DNA of 64,000 bases from Eonycteris spelaea (GCA_003508835.1 PUFA01000081.1:4278001-4342000), one strand, 5' to 3'. Positions 48,116-59,830 are shown, counted from the stretch's first letter. Program-made: numbers and translations. Notes: generated by a model not told the origin, from the letters alone.

Positions 48116-50687
48116 TTAATGTGAATGAATAAATGAATGTATGCAAGAATGACTGGCCTAAAATTGCCTAATGAGCACTTTTAATATAAATTGTCTCCCT
48201 GAGTGAGGGTTAAAAAAACAAAAACAAAAACTGAGTTTAAGTTAGAGCACATTTTTATTTGTTTATTTTATGATACTCATTTCTCTTATTATTTTTATTA
48301 TTATTTTGGATTATGTTAAGGCTAGATATAGAAAGAGCTTGGTAAACACTAAACTGGGTTACCAAAGTGAAGTTACATAATGCTGATTCTTGAGCTGTTT
48401 AAAAATAGACATTATTTTGTGAATTGCTTGGGTTAGGTGCTAATCTGCCTGGGGGCAGGGAGATAGGTGGGGTGACCTCAGAAGGCCTCCTCTAGCCAAG
48501 GCTTCTTATTTCTCCACTTAGCATTTACACCAGTTGCAAACTTAGATGAGCCAGAAGCACCATATAGCCAAGGAGGTAAAGGGCACATAATCAGGTAGAA
48601 AGAGTGAAGTTTTCTGATATTGATATGTATGAAAAAGGGGCTCCTTTTCATTATACACGTCTTGCAATGTCAATTCTTCAGGGGAACATTTTCATTTTCT
48701 CTCCAATATATGTTTCAATTAGAAGAGGATTCTGCAGCATAGAGCAATAATCTTGTGAGAGTAGTAGGAGAGGGTCCTCAAGGGGCCAGGCTTCAAACTG
48801 CAGCTTTGTTGATAAATCCATCATTAATAATAAAGTCCAAAGACCATGGAAATGTGAAGGGACGTTTTGTGGGCAAGGCCTACTGACCTGTCTATGGCAA
48901 AGGCCAAAAGGCTCCTTATTTTTCAAGACCTTTAACTATCATGGTCATCTATAAGCAGAAAGATGTGGCCAATGCAATTATAGTTCATAAACTCAGGTGT
49001 TCAGAAAAGCCTATTTATTCTTTTTTTTTTTTTTTTTTTTTTTTTAGATTGAAACTCATTTTGACTCCCAGATTCCCTACCATAAGCTGGTAAGAAAAAT
49101 AATATTAAGCATTACTAAGGTTGTCTTGCCCAGAGCTGTGCAATAGTGCTAAAAACTCCTTAGTGTTGTGGCTTTGGGCACATCCATAGACCATTGGTTA
49201 TTGGTCATCCATTCGTAGTACCAATGAGATGCCCGTTGTACCTGTCCTTATGGTATTTTGGGGCATAACTTGTTGCTTTGATGTCTACTTGGGAAAAGGG
49301 CAGTTATGGGAAAACTAAAAGTTCTTGTACCTGAACTCCAACCTTCTTACAAACACCATAAAACCATCTTGTTTCAGTTCTTGGCAACTCTCTTGAGATA
49401 TTGATATCAAGGCCTGCAGGGACCCATTTTCTTTTGCTTGCTTTCTTATTTCTCCCAATCTCTTATTTTTTAGCCATATCTTTAGATTGAGATAAATCTC
49501 CATATCTTTCTTCTTCCTGCTCCTAAGGCATTCACTAGCATCATTTTTAAAGTTCTTATAAAATATAGGAAAAGAAATTTTAACTGTAAGTATTTTAAAC
49601 TTTTGTTTTAACTTCTGTTTTCTACTCTGCAAACATTGTGACCAAGGGCCTGCCTTCTAGCTTGCAATGAGAGAATGTAAAAAGAAAGGAAGAAAATCTC
49701 TCAGTAAATTATTCTTGCACAAAAACATTGTAAGTGCAAGGAAAGGAGAAAAAAAAAAAACATTTGGTTCAGCCAAGTTTAAAAGGACTAGGGAATGTAA
49801 TAAGAGCATCTTAACAGTTCATATTTCTTGACTATTTTTAACTGTTACCTATCCATATCTGCATTGCACACATCTCCGCTTTTTTCCCCACTCTTGCCTT
49901 AAAGAGAACTAGGATGGGAAAAGCATAATGTAGGTTTTCACTGAAGTAAATCATCCAAAATATCCATTTGTAGTAGAGTGAAAATATCTTCTATGCTGAA
50001 AATAAGCATGTTTCCAGTCAGCCTTCTTTAGCTGAAATGCACGCATCTTTTCTCCAACATTCTGTACCAAAATGTTGGGGCAGGCCAAGATGGTTTGGCT
50101 GCTGAAACAGAACAACCCATGGCTGGGTACCCATCTGTTAGTGACAAAATTCGTCCAGGGAAGTCTTGGTGGTGGCCAGGATTCTGAAATTCAGGAGCTC
50201 TGTCTGTACCTGGGAAAAGAACCTACTACTAAGCATGTTAAGTGCAAAAAAGAAAGAAAGAAAAAAAAAAGTGCAGCTGCCAACACTGAGATCTGCACTG
50301 TAGTCACCTGGGATGACTCAGAATCTAGGGTGTGGCCATAGAATTCCTCTGATTGAATTTCTCAAGATGAGATCTAAGAGATTATAGGCAGTCTACTACT
50401 TACTGCTAATTCTGAGATGGATCCAGTCAGAGGTAGTTAAGGTTGAATCGAGGTTAGAAAAGAGTACAGGTCTGAATGGAAGCTTGGTCTGAGGTGAAAT
50501 TGATGCAGTACAGACCCTCCAATATCAAAACAATCAACCTGACAGGGTTCTTAAGGTTTTGTGAATAATTAGTCCAACTGTTAAAATGTAAGGATTCTAG
50601 TTTTAAGACACCCTAATACCTGTTTTTGGTCAGGAAAAGACTCTGAAATGTGTAACGTGTTTCTCTAAAAATAATTGAACCTATCTG
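48116..50687. other. Unassigned sequence with a T25 run; no gene seen
   Basis: No exon or named repeat was recognised. An uninterrupted T25 run lies at 49021-49045; it could be the A-tail of a minus-strand retroposon, but the sequence to its right (from 49046) matches nothing I know. Frames at 48678-48926 (82 codons), 49315-49632 (105 codons, Lys-rich) on the minus strand and 50072-50341 (89 codons) on the plus strand have no recognisable domain. Confidence 0.5.
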
Positions 50688-50922
50688 GACCAGGGATTGG
50701 CACATTTTTTTCTGTAAGGTCTACACTGTAAATATTTTAGGATTTACAGGCCACATATATTAGCAGTACTCCCTCTTGCATATTCTCTGTTGTTTGTTTT
50801 GTTTTGTTTACAACACTTTAAAAAAGCAAAAACTATTTTTACTTTGAGAGTTTTATAAAAAAAAAAAAAGGCCTTGGACTGGATTTGACCCTTAGGTCAT
50901 AATTTGCCAGCCTCTAATCTAG
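50688..50922 (-). mobile_element. MER5A-like hAT (Charlie) DNA transposon
   Basis: Both ends carry the inverted-repeat style termini of the family: left 'accagggattggcacatttt' (50689-50708), right 'aatttgccagcctctaatct' (50901-50920). Inside, 'gtaaatattttaggatttac' (50729-50748) and 'ggactggatttgacccttag' (50876-50895) match the reverse of the MER5A consensus. The element is about 230 bp, non-autonomous, and was mobilised by a Charlie-type hAT transposase. The poly-A run at 50859-50871 is a local expansion. Confidence 0.87.
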
Positions 50923-51514
50923 AGGATTTCAAGCCCAAACTGTATGTGGCCTTTAAAAAAATATATATTGCTAGTAGGATGCAATGAGTGAAAGGAGATC
51001 CTGAAATACTCTGGAAGGCCACATTTCAGGTATTGTGGAGCAAAACCACTGTGTGCAAGATTTTTTTAAAACACACGGAGTATCTTGGTTTTCACAGTGT
51101 CAGAAGCAGCACAGAGACATTTGCCTCAAAGGAAAGTTGGTTTTTGCAATAGACATGTGATATCAAGGTGGCTATAGGTCTCTTATTCATGGTGTAATCT
51201 AGTTAATTCCAATTTATACCTTTTCTTTTAAAATTCTCATGAGAGGTTTTTGTCAGTATTTTGTCAGGCACAGGTAAACCTGAGTCTGGGTGGACCCTTG
51301 CTTACTACTACAAAATAAGCATCCTGACAGAGGCAATGCATTTATTTATATGGAATTAATCCATTTCCCTCTCCTTTGCCACCCAAATAACATTTATTTC
51401 CATGTCCTATTAAAGAGCCAATGAAATACCATCTTTTTCCTTTCTGGACAATTCAATTAATTGTTTCCATTATTTTGATACTCTTCTCCTCCTGGTATCT
51501 TTTATTGTCTGTCA
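50923..51514. other. Unassigned sequence, no gene seen
   Basis: No exon or named repeat was recognised. Confidence 0.45.
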
Positions 51515-51700
51515 AATGCAAGCAGAATCAGCTGCATAATTTGTGGGGCCCAGTGCAAAATGAAGATGTGGGTCCCTTTTATTCAGACGCTATTACGAAT
51601 TTCAAAACAGCATCATCATTAGACCATGCCTGGGGCTGTCCTCAGCTCAAGGTCAGGTGGCACTGCAAAGGTACCATGTCCATACAGCCAGCTTAGAAGT
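51515..51700. repeat. Ancient MER-type repeat, family not named
   Basis: Contains 'ttgtggggcccagtgcaaaa' (51540-51559), 'atgaagatgtgggtcccttt' (51560-51579), 'gaatttcaaaacagcatcat' (51597-51616) and 'ggcactgcaaaggtaccatg' (51659-51678). I associate these with a dispersed eutherian MER element. The 91-codon frame 51421-51696 runs through it and is not a gene. A short MIR-like tail may follow at 51710-51790. Confidence 0.5.
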
Positions 51701-51790
51701 GAAGTAATGACACATACCTACTCTCATAAGATTCAAATGGGGAATACATGTGAAAAATAGTTGGTAAAGCACAATGTGAGAAACTAATGC

Positions 51791-52199
51791 ACCAGGCTTT
51801 GTTAATCTCTTAATAAGAGATTTGTCGTTATACTCTCAATATGGTTTTGTTGTTTGTTATTGTTTTATTATATTCAGTCTTTTTGTTTTGTTGAAAAATT
51901 AGAAATCATGAAATTGGCTTTTCATTTCTTCTGTAATCCTGCCTGATCAGGGCACATGTCTAGTATGGTGTTGGTCATTTTAAAGGGCTCAATAAATGAA
52001 CTAACCAATATCTAAATGGTCAGAGAAAATATTTTTTATTTAGATTTCTTTAGATTTAGGTCAATAGAGATGCACTCAATTCTTTGTTTGCTTTGATTAT
52101 AAAAATTTTATAACCTCCTCTAGAATTAATATGCACACTTCTATTTATATTTGATTGATTTATTTTTTTAAAGCTTGTGCTAATACTAAACATGAAGTT

Positions 52200-52246
<47 letters not shown>

Positions 52247-53079
52247 TTTTAGGAGGGAATTCTTATAGTATAATTACCGAGTTATTGAAATGAAGTAAAA
52301 GTCAACAACTAATTGAATTACTGGCTACCACAAAGCAGACATTTGGTGTGAGTTTCTGTGAAAGTGATTCATATGCAGACACTACAGGTCTGTTTGATGG
52401 GTTGGGGACTAAATAGATCATGAGGAATTTTAGTTAATTTAAACCATGTATGTGTACAAATAAGAATATAGTTATTCAAAGGTCTATATTTGTCAGGAGA
52501 AAACTGCTTTTTCCCTCTTACATTTATAGGTAGAATTGCTGAAATGTATAATAACTACTCAATGTCTAATGTGATATGAAATGAAAATGAGCTATAAAAT
52601 AGATTTAGAATTCCTTTTCAATAATCCCATTGGCTTTCTTGATTCTGTTATATCATCATTGTTGTTTATTATTATTGTTGACTATCGGATGAGTAGTCTA
52701 CAAACACAGGATTTTTAGTACAATGCAGATTATTTGGAGTGATATTAAAGCAAGTATTGATAATATCCATATTGTTAATGCTTTGAGGAAATAAGGCAGC
52801 AGTAACCCTGTGTGCTTTTGAGGAACTCTGGATTTATATCCATTTAGAATATTCAGATTGTAAAATTAATAAAAGTCCTTTGGTAGACTGATTTTTTTTT
52901 AAACATACATATGTTCTCCATAGGCAAAGATTAATAAAGTTAATTCATTTCTGCCTTGTAGTTTAGAAAATTCTTTAATTCCTTAATTCAAAAATAAAAA
53001 TAAAAATAGACTTCACTCAAAAAGTACTTATCATCTTGTTCCCAGAACTCAAGAGAAATAAAGGTATGAAAGTGGTTTC
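51791..53079. other. Unassigned AT-rich sequence around a TTTA microsatellite
   Basis: No exon was recognised. About 51940-52010 has a weak L2-end flavour ('gggctcaataaatgaactaa'), too short to call. Confidence 0.45.
52196..52250 (+). repeat. (TTTA)n microsatellite
   Basis: About 13 uninterrupted TTTA units. No recognisable retroposon is attached, although TTTA/AAAT arrays often grow from A-tails. Confidence 0.97.
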
Positions 53080-53235
53080 CTCCCAATCCATCTGTTGAGC
53101 ATTTTCGGCTTACGGAACTGCATGGTGCATCACAGATATAAAAGGGATGGTGGTGTCTGTCTTCACAGTTTAAAATCTCATTTGAGAGACAAAACAGGCC
53201 AAAGAAAAAGTTAAGAAACTTTTTTTAAAGAGTGG
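53080..53235 (-). repeat. L2 LINE 3' end, minus strand
   Basis: Reverse L2 end text: 'tctgttgagcattttcggct' (53091-53110), 'gaactgcatggtgcatcaca', 'gatataaaagggatggtggt' (53135-53154), 'gtctgtcttcacagtttaaa', then 'gagagacaaaacag' (53185-53198). Confidence 0.68.
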
Positions 53236-53442
53236 AGAAACTTAAATGGCAAAGTGGGCAGTCTTGTTCATCAGAATTCCGAAGTAAACTCTCTCTAAAG
53301 TGTTTACTTTAGACACTTAAGCAGGTCCAAAAGTAGCTATTTGCATTATGTTATTACATACAAACTCATTTCTTATTCAACTAAGATATTTTTGTGCTCC
53401 ACTCTTAGATATTCATTTATTACTTCCAGGACACATGGGTAA

Positions 53443-53560
53443 TTTCTTTCCTTCCTTCCTTCCTTCCTTCCTCCCTCGCTCCCTCCTCGCTCCCTCGCTC
53501 CCTTGCTCCCTCCCCCGCTCCCTCCCTCCCTTCTCTTTCTATCCTTTTTTATTTTTTTAC
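53443..53560 (+). repeat. Irregular polypyrimidine tract with TTCC and CTCCCTCG units
   Basis: Begins as regular TTCC repeats (53447-53474) and passes into CTCCCTCG-type octamer variants (53475-53533), which carry several CpG dinucleotides, then decays to TTCTCTTTC. It is almost entirely C and T. The 94-codon frame across it (53348-53632) is repeat-driven (SFLPSFLPRSL) and not a gene. Confidence 0.93.
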
Positions 53561-53935
53561 TCTATGTCCATTATTCTACCTTTCCTTTGTATATTGTCTC
53601 TCTATATCATTTTTATTCATGTTAGATGTTAAATTTGTAGAAAGTAAGAACAATATTTGCTGAGTTTCTTTTCTGTAAAATCTAGCCTCTAGACTTCTGA
53701 GTTTCTGATACATACTTTTTTTTTTCTTTTTTAAATAAACATTTCATTTATCATTCTACTCATGATAGTAACCATGTAGAACTATTAAAGTAATTCAAAC
53801 TCTCAAAATGGCCTATGTTTCATAACTCGGCTTTAAAAATTATGCTTATTTTATATTATATAACTACAATAGAATTGGAAAACATCTGGAACTTTTAAGT
53901 TTAGTTCTGTCAAATGACAAAACTAAAACAATTCA

Positions 53936-54436
53936 GTAACGAGTGTGATGTTCTTTATTCAACGGAAAATAATCCATGGATTGGGGGATTACAGCACCAC
54001 AAACTGCGGAGCTCTCTTCTCGCGGGACTTTGGGCTCGGCGGGAGTTTTACGATAGCAAAAGCGGCAACTCAGAAAGGCATGGTGTACTGGGGTTGCATA
54101 TCTGACCTTGTTTAGAAAATTCAAGGAACAAGGAGGTAAGAACTGAGCGATACCTGGTTTGGTGTTTGGGAATGGGCTAACTGTCTATACTGCCCGGGAA
54201 CGGAACATTTAAAGAAACACGAGTTTGATTTGAAGACGTAGCACCAGCGGCTCAGTGTTGGGCCTTGGAATTTATTTCGACAGCACCTCAAATTGGTTTT
54301 AACATATTCAAACACATTGTAGAAGACGCATGGGCTAGGTCAGAGTATCTGACCTGGAACTGTACAAACTAATGAAGCGGAGTCTGTAACTTCAGGGCGC
54401 TCACAATCCCCTCAAGGAGATCCACGTTTAATCAAT
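53936..54436. promoter_or_regulatory. Unexplained CpG-rich patch with strong splice-donor match
   Basis: I count 20 CpG dinucleotides between 53940 and 54430 (for example within 'ctcgcgggactttgggctcg' at 54019-54038, and 'gcccgggaacggaacattt'), while neighbouring AT-rich sequence has very few. A good plus-strand splice-donor match AG|GTAAGA occurs at 54134-54141, and a perfect one, CAG|GTAAGT, just outside at 54451-54459. Kept CpGs suggest an unmethylated germline promoter or a recent insertion. No TATA box, known exon or known repeat was recognised. Short frames on both strands (63-64 codons) have no domain. It is a candidate first exon/promoter of a non-coding RNA, or an unrecognised young element. 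Confidence 0.35.
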
Positions 54437-54439
54437 TAA

Positions 54440-54660
54440 CTGTTAACACTCAGGTAAGTCCTCATGGTGCTGAAGAATGCACTTTGGAAGCTCAGGAGCA
54501 GGGCCGATTAATTCTTCATGGAGAGGTCAGGAAAATCATTACAGAAGAGGTAATATTTGAAATAGGTTTGGAAGACAGAGTGGAATTTCACCTAGCAAAG
54601 ATTAATGGCATTCCAGTCAGAGTGAATGGTGTGAGCAAAGGCAAAGAGACCTAAAAATAC
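54440..54660 (-). repeat. L2 LINE fragment, minus strand
   Basis: Reverse L2 text upstream of its 3' end: 'gaggtaatatttgaaatagg' (54547-54566), 'tttggaagacagagtggaat', 'atggcattccagtcagagtg' (54605-54624), 'gtgagcaaaggcaaagagac' (54631-54650). These are the reverse of L2's 'ctcaaatgtcacct' and 'cctgcctggaa' style landmarks. Confidence 0.72.
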
Positions 54661-55919
54661 GTGATATTTTTCTTGATTTTAAGCACAGAAGTTGCTTTTA
54701 TTGGTAGTTTGAGCTTTTTGTGCCTGTGAGAAAAGGTTTTTGGGGCTTGTGCCAGGGAGGAAGTAAACATCTGTCTTCTTCCTCCCCTCCACTTCCAGCT
54801 GGGAAGCTCCCATCCTGGTTATTGGGGGATACCCTTTTAACTGTCACTGGAGTTGCCTTGAATTCTCTGAGGGGTTAGGATATGTGACAACAAACTAAAA
54901 AACCAGGTACTCTCTCCCAGAAATCCAGTCCTTGAGTATAAGTGACACAAGAACAAAGCAAGGATGAAATCATTCATCAAGCCTGCTGTAACCTCAAAAA
55001 GAGTTTCTGCCTCCTAGGAGGCCAGAGCAGTCAGGTTTATATTCTTTTGGAAACTAATTCCACCTTTTCCGAACAATATGTTATTCGTTTGCTGGAGTTG
55101 ACTATAGTTGCTTTTTGTCATTGAGGTTATGGCTAAGCCCCTTGGAAGTTTAGATGGAATGAGGTTACGGCTAAGTCAAGGTTAAGGTGAAAGCTTGAAG
55201 TAAAATCACAGCCAACCTAGGTGGTAGAAGCTGCTTGCTGGAGTTTTGTGTTTTAAATTGCTCATTTGTCTATTATAAAACCCATTTAATGCCTCAGAAT
55301 CAATATGGAGACTCAATGAATGTTGACTCAGTCTTTATATTTTAAAAAAATTTGGTGCATTTTAACATAACTTACTGAAATTACTTCAAAATAATGCTAG
55401 AGATTATGAATTAAATGTTCAATTTCTCTAAAATTTCAGCACTTACTGGCTTCATTCTCCTTCGATTCTTCTAGACAGACTAAATACGTCTAAATTGGAC
55501 TTTCATCTTTGTTAATTTGTCTTAAATCAATTCTTGATTGAGTCATTAGTTATTAATGTCACTGCAATTTTTCCCCTTCTGTTGGGATTCCAATTTGGAA
55601 TAAAAGTCTCTATCCTGTGTTTGCTTTAAATTGAGCATTTGGTTTTTGAATAAATACATGTATACAAGGAGAATGAACTTTTAAATAAGTACAAATAAGA
55701 ATCCAAGAAAAGCTAGCTATTTGAAAATAATCTTCTAATTTGTAAGGATTGCAAGTTTAGAGAATAATTTACCTTAGTTTATAGAAATGGTGGTTTAAAA
55801 GGGTATTCCTTTGTCAATTCATTGTATTCTTCTGTAGCTACTTGTTTTTCACTTAAAGAGACTCAATTGTCTTATCACATAGATTGGAGTAGATTTGGGG
55901 AAGACTTTTTATTTGTGTG
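54661..55919. other. Unassigned sequence, no gene seen
   Basis: No exon or named repeat was recognised. The region 54700-55250 is slightly less AT-rich. Confidence 0.45.
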
Positions 55920-56220
55920 ATATAGTAAATTAATATTTTGTTGAATGCCTACTTGGTATGGAATGATTTTGCATATATAAAAAGAAACAAGACACAATAT
56001 TATCCTCAGATAGTGTACACTATAGTAGGGCAGAAAATATAACTCAATTATTTACAATACATGAAAATATGCATTCTCTAAATCAGGTAAAAGTACTCAG
56101 TAGTGAGTCAAAGAAGGCTAAATAGTTTTATAGTTTTAAATTGAGGTAATCAAAAATGGCTTCTTGAAGGAAATTTGATTTAAAAGTGGTCCACAAAGAA
56201 TGGGTTTGTTTTCCACCATC
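55920..56220 (-). repeat. L2 LINE 3' region, minus strand
   Basis: Starts with 'tattttgttgaatgcctact' (55933-55952, reverse of the L2 terminus), then 'gtgtacactatagtagggca' (56014-56033), and 'atggcttcttgaaggaaatt' (56156-56175), the reverse of L2's 'ggccttccctga' region. Diverged. Confidence 0.65.
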
Positions 56221-56849
56221 AGAGAAAGGATGGTAGACAATCTAGAAGGAGCTCACAAAACATGCCATCTTTTCATAGTTACAGCCTCCAGGTGTCAGCA
56301 GAGTAAGGTAGAAATGGAGACAGTTAAAGAGTACCTTAGGTCAGCTTCATTTGCCATTTTTCCTAGTGCATGTAGTGTCACAGCACCACTGAAATCACCT
56401 CCCATCCTCTCCACCAATTCTACCACAAAATGTCCATGAACATTGGATTTGGCATATAAGACTGAGCAGATTTTTTCTAGCTTTGCCACAAACTAAACTC
56501 TTAACAACTTGAAGTCAGAAAACAGGATAATGTTCAGAGAAAAAGAAAAGAAACCACTTGGACCGAAACATACAGAATATTTTAAAAAAATAGAGAAAGC
56601 TGGATTTTTTTTTTTTTTTTTTTTTTGACAAGGGCACCATGAGTCTAGAATACCAAATGAATTCAACACGTCCCTGGAATTTTGGGGGCATATTCGTATT
56701 AAGATTGTGATTCAAGAAGGCTTATTTATTACCAAAGTGTAGGTTGTATTAGAGGGGAACAATAACAAAGGTTGTTAATACTTGATGTGGTTTCGTTTAG
56801 AGAACATCAAAACATTAAACATCCAGGCTCAATAATACCTACTTGATTT
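56221..56849. other. Unassigned sequence with a poly-T run
   Basis: No exon or named repeat was recognised. A poly-T run lies at about 56605-56626. Overlapping 79- and 64-codon frames on opposite strands (56200-56489) have no recognisable domain. Confidence 0.45.
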
Positions 56850-57075
56850 TTGTATGGCATATCACAGTTCATAATGGATTTTTCCATGCATTTTCTATTT
56901 TGTCCTCACAATATTATAAGTTGATATGTGGAAGAGGTAGCTTTGCTTTCCTCTAAAATAAAAGTAATACTAAGACTTGGAAATAAAAAGAATTGAACTT
57001 GTCACTTAGCTAGTTAATGGTGGAGACATGTTGTTAAATTACAAATGTAGCTACATTTCTACTACTCTCTGCTTT
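56850..57075 (-). repeat. MIR SINE, minus strand
   Basis: Reverse MIR order: 'tttgtcctcacaatattata' (56900-56919), 'tcctctaaaataaaagtaat' (56950-56969), 'aattgaacttgtcacttagc' (56991-57010), 'tagttaatggtggaga', and a decayed head to 57075. Confidence 0.65.
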
Positions 57076-57159
57076 TATGTCATGCAGAGTTTGTGTCATT
57101 ATACTCATGATAATTACTGTCTTCCCCACTTATCCTGAATAAAAGTGATTTCTGTAGGT

Positions 57160-57560
57160 ATTTCTTTAAAATTATAGAATAGGTAATATATGCACATTGT
57201 ACACTGTTCAAAATACATAAAAATATGAATAGTGAAATCTAAGTCTTTTCTCCTGTCCCAAATAACTTAGTTCTCCTCTTGCTAAAATAAGTTGCTAATA
57301 TCTTGTTTATTCCTCCAGAAATATCTGTGTATTTACAACTATATTTCTATGTCTATATATATTTCTTATGCACACAAAGAATCTTGCACGCTTTCACCTA
57401 ACAACATGTGGGAAGGCATTCCATAATATATATCATTTAAAAGGCTGAATAGCTCACCATTGTACAGATAAACTGTGATTTATGTAACTAATACCCCATG
57501 ACCACATTTAGGGTTTTATGGCCTTTGGTAACATAATCCATGATATAATGAATATTCACA
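57160..57560 (-). mobile_element. Old L1 (L1ME-like) 3' end, minus strand
   Basis: Plus-strand text is the reverse of the 3' region of old L1s: 'gaataggtaatatatgcaca' (57178-57197), 'acactgttcaaaatacataa', 'tattcctccagaaatatctg' (57309-57328), 'tttcacctaacaacatgtgg' (57392-57411), 'tgaatagctcaccattgtac' (57446-57465), 'cacatttagggttttatggc' (57503-57522). The sense-strand 3' end is near 57160. Confidence 0.82.
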
Positions 57561-57877
57561 CATGTCAATTTTGTACTTGACCTAGTCTTTATGCAGGCCA
57601 AAATTATTTTTAAAGTGCAAGTTCTGCAGACCCCTTTAGCTAACCATTTTCAGCTAGGTGAGCAAGTGGCTCATTTTTATGCTGTGTTTTGGTAAACAAT
57701 CAATTTATGGCAAGTAGATTATTTTTAAAAATATTGCTTATAATTGCATTTTTTCTTATCTGCTATATGTTACCAATAAGTTCTGTGTTCAGCTTGTAGG
57801 GTAAGATGGGAGTGGTTATTACATAATATTCTTGGTCATCTTAGCTTCTTTCTTCAAGGGATTGGAAGTGTATTGTT
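57561..57877. other. Unassigned sequence
   Basis: Possible continuation of the L1 at the left edge; otherwise nothing was recognised. Confidence 0.4.
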
Positions 57878-58035
57878 TCATGTTTCTCAAACTTCAGTGC
57901 ATATAGGAATCATCTAGAGATGTTAAACATACATTCTGCATCAATAGGTACGGCAGGAGTCCTGAGAGTCCATATTTCTACCAAGTTGTAAGTGTGACCA
58001 ACACTTCTGGCCCACAAGGCTTTGAGCAGAAGGGA
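57878..58035 (+). mobile_element. MER20-like hAT (Charlie) DNA transposon
   Basis: Begins 'atgtttctcaaacttcagtg' (57880-57899) and 'aatcatctagagatgttaaa' (57908-57927), matching the MER20 start, then 'gtacggcaggagtcctgaga' and 'tctggcccacaaggctttga' (58005-58024), matching its end. Short, non-autonomous and eutherian in age. MER20 copies are known to serve as regulatory elements in some tissues; nothing here shows whether this one does. Confidence 0.8.
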
Positions 58036-58684
58036 TCTAAGGACGAAATAAGGGAATCATATGAGGGTTTAATGGGACTGTCGATGAGCCAGAAACAAAA
58101 ACAAGTTTTAGATTTAACTTTCCCACTCATTTGAACTATAGCTTCTTCAGTTAGCCACTGAAGTCACAATTTACCCATTTGTTCAATTGGTATAAAAATT
58201 CCACTTTGCCCTATATATATCAGAGAATTGAATGAAGACAATGGAGAATACATGCACATTGTATTTGTTACACTTTGGAGAGTTAAACAAATGTGGCGAG
58301 GGAATAATATATTTGTATAGCATCTTGCTTCTGGAAAAAGATTATGTGGACAGTAATACACTGAAATCTTAATCTACTTTAATTAATATGAAAAAAAATG
58401 TAACAGTATACAAAAATGTACACATGAGGGCTCAACTATGCAGATATGATTGCATAGAAAAAAACTGAAAGAAAATAATTATTATTAGCAGTTGTCTCTA
58501 GAAGAATTATGGTTGCAAGTTTTCTTTTGTTTCTGCAGTTTTATGAAGTTTATAAATGAGTATGTATCACTTTTATGATAAGGGAAAGAAATTGAAAGTT
58601 AAATAGACTTTAAAATGTGGTCACTTTTTCTTCCGTATAGATTTAGGATAACTTGTGGTCTTGCATCATCACAGAAAGTGATAA
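58036..58684. other. Unassigned AT-rich sequence, no gene seen
   Basis: No exon or named repeat was recognised. Confidence 0.45.
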
Positions 58685-58835
58685 TAATAAGCTAATATTT
58701 ATTAAATTTCTACCATATACTAAACATTGGGTCCAGGCCTTTACAAATGTGAGCTCTTCAGCATACCCTGTATTTAGCCCCATAATAACATTCTTATGTA
58801 CCAGGGAGAAGTCTTTTTAATTTACAAATAAGTTC
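58685..58835 (-). repeat. MIR SINE fragment, minus strand
   Basis: Reverse MIR 3' and core: 'agctaatatttattaaattt' (58691-58710), 'actaaacattgggtccaggc' (58719-58738), 'gccccataataacattctta' (58777-58796), 'gaagtctttttaatttacaa' (58808-58827). Confidence 0.65.
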
Positions 58836-58884
58836 TCATTTTTTTCCTGTATGATACTCCAGTAACATATTCATAGTCTGTAAG

Positions 58885-59095
58885 GTCTGGCAGAGGCCGT
58901 CCCCTGCCTACTACTATATCCTTTCCTGCTAGCTCCGGTCCAGCTACAATGGCCTCTTTCTTACTTTGAAATCCCATCAGCTTCATTCTTATCTTAAAGC
59001 CTTTGAACCAGTTATTGAATTCAAAAATAGTCTACCTCTCCAACTTGTACAATTTAGATCCCTGTTCAGTTGTGGCCCTCTCAAAAATAGATTCT
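58885..59095 (+). mobile_element. L2 LINE, part 5' of an inserted LTR
   Basis: L2 text in sense: 'ctggcagaggccgtcccctg' (58887-58906), 'ccggtccagctacaatggcc' (58935-58954), 'agcctttgaaccagttattg' (58998-59017). It breaks off at the LTR start, and the L2 3' end resumes at about 59900, so the LTR landed in this L2. Confidence 0.75.
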
Positions 59096-59830
59096 GATGG
59101 GGCTCAGAACATGCTGCCCCCAAATATGGTGCTTTGGCATATTGAATATTTGAAACTGAAGGAATTTGGAGTCTAAAACTTCAGAGGGAAGTAAGGCAAT
59201 TTAGAAGGAGATGAAAAGAGTTGGCATTTAGCAAACAAACATTTGTTGGGCTATCTTGAAACAATGGAACACAGAGAGGACTTTGATCAAATGGGTCTTT
59301 CTAGGTTCCTCCCTGTCTATCATACACTAGTTCAGGTTAAACTATAGTTATCTATGATTATATCTTTCTTCCTGGAGCACTTCCTCTATCTGAAATTTTT
59401 TTAGGCAGTTAGGGAGAAGGTCAAAGGTTTCTCCTGAGTCTTTTGTCTCTTAAAAGTAAGTAGCTTAAAATAATCAATATTCCAAAGTGGCATATTTTGA
59501 GGTAGCAAACTCTGCTTCCCCTCGATGCCAAGAGGAATCTGAGCAAACAAGCCTGCTGAGTTTCCCCAGTTTACTACCCTTAGTTCATACCCTTTGCCTA
59601 TCACATTTTTTATGACTTTCTACTCTTCATCAAACCTAGTATAAAAATACTCAGGTTTAACCATTTTTTCATGTTTTCATTACCTTTTGCTGGTTCTTGT
59701 ATCATCCAAAACATATATGAAATACATTTGTATGCTTTTCTCTTGTTAATCTGTCTTTTGTCAGTCCAATTCACAGGGTCTCAGCCAGAGAACCTAGGGG
59801 TAGTAGGAAAAATAATCTTTTTCTGCCTCT
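59096..59830 (+). mobile_element. Endogenous retrovirus-type LTR inserted in an L2
   Basis: Starts TGATGGGGCTCAGAACATGC (59096) and runs to a pyrimidine-rich end near 59830. Landmarks: 'tagcaaacaaacatttgttg' (59229-59248), 'gggtctttctaggttcctcc' (59293-59312), 'tttaggcagttagggagaag' (59400-59419), 'cttgttaatctgtcttttgt' (59742-59761), 'ccagagaacctaggggtagt' (59785-59804). At about 735 bp it is the longest LTR here and looks less decayed than the MLT-like one. No gag, pol or env flanks it: a solo LTR. The 67-codon minus frame 59401-59604 inside it is chance. Confidence 0.72.

Noticed and set aside
49021..49045. T25 run as the tail of a young minus-strand retroposon
   Set aside because: The sequence next to it does not match any retroposon 3' end I know, and no target-site duplication is obvious.
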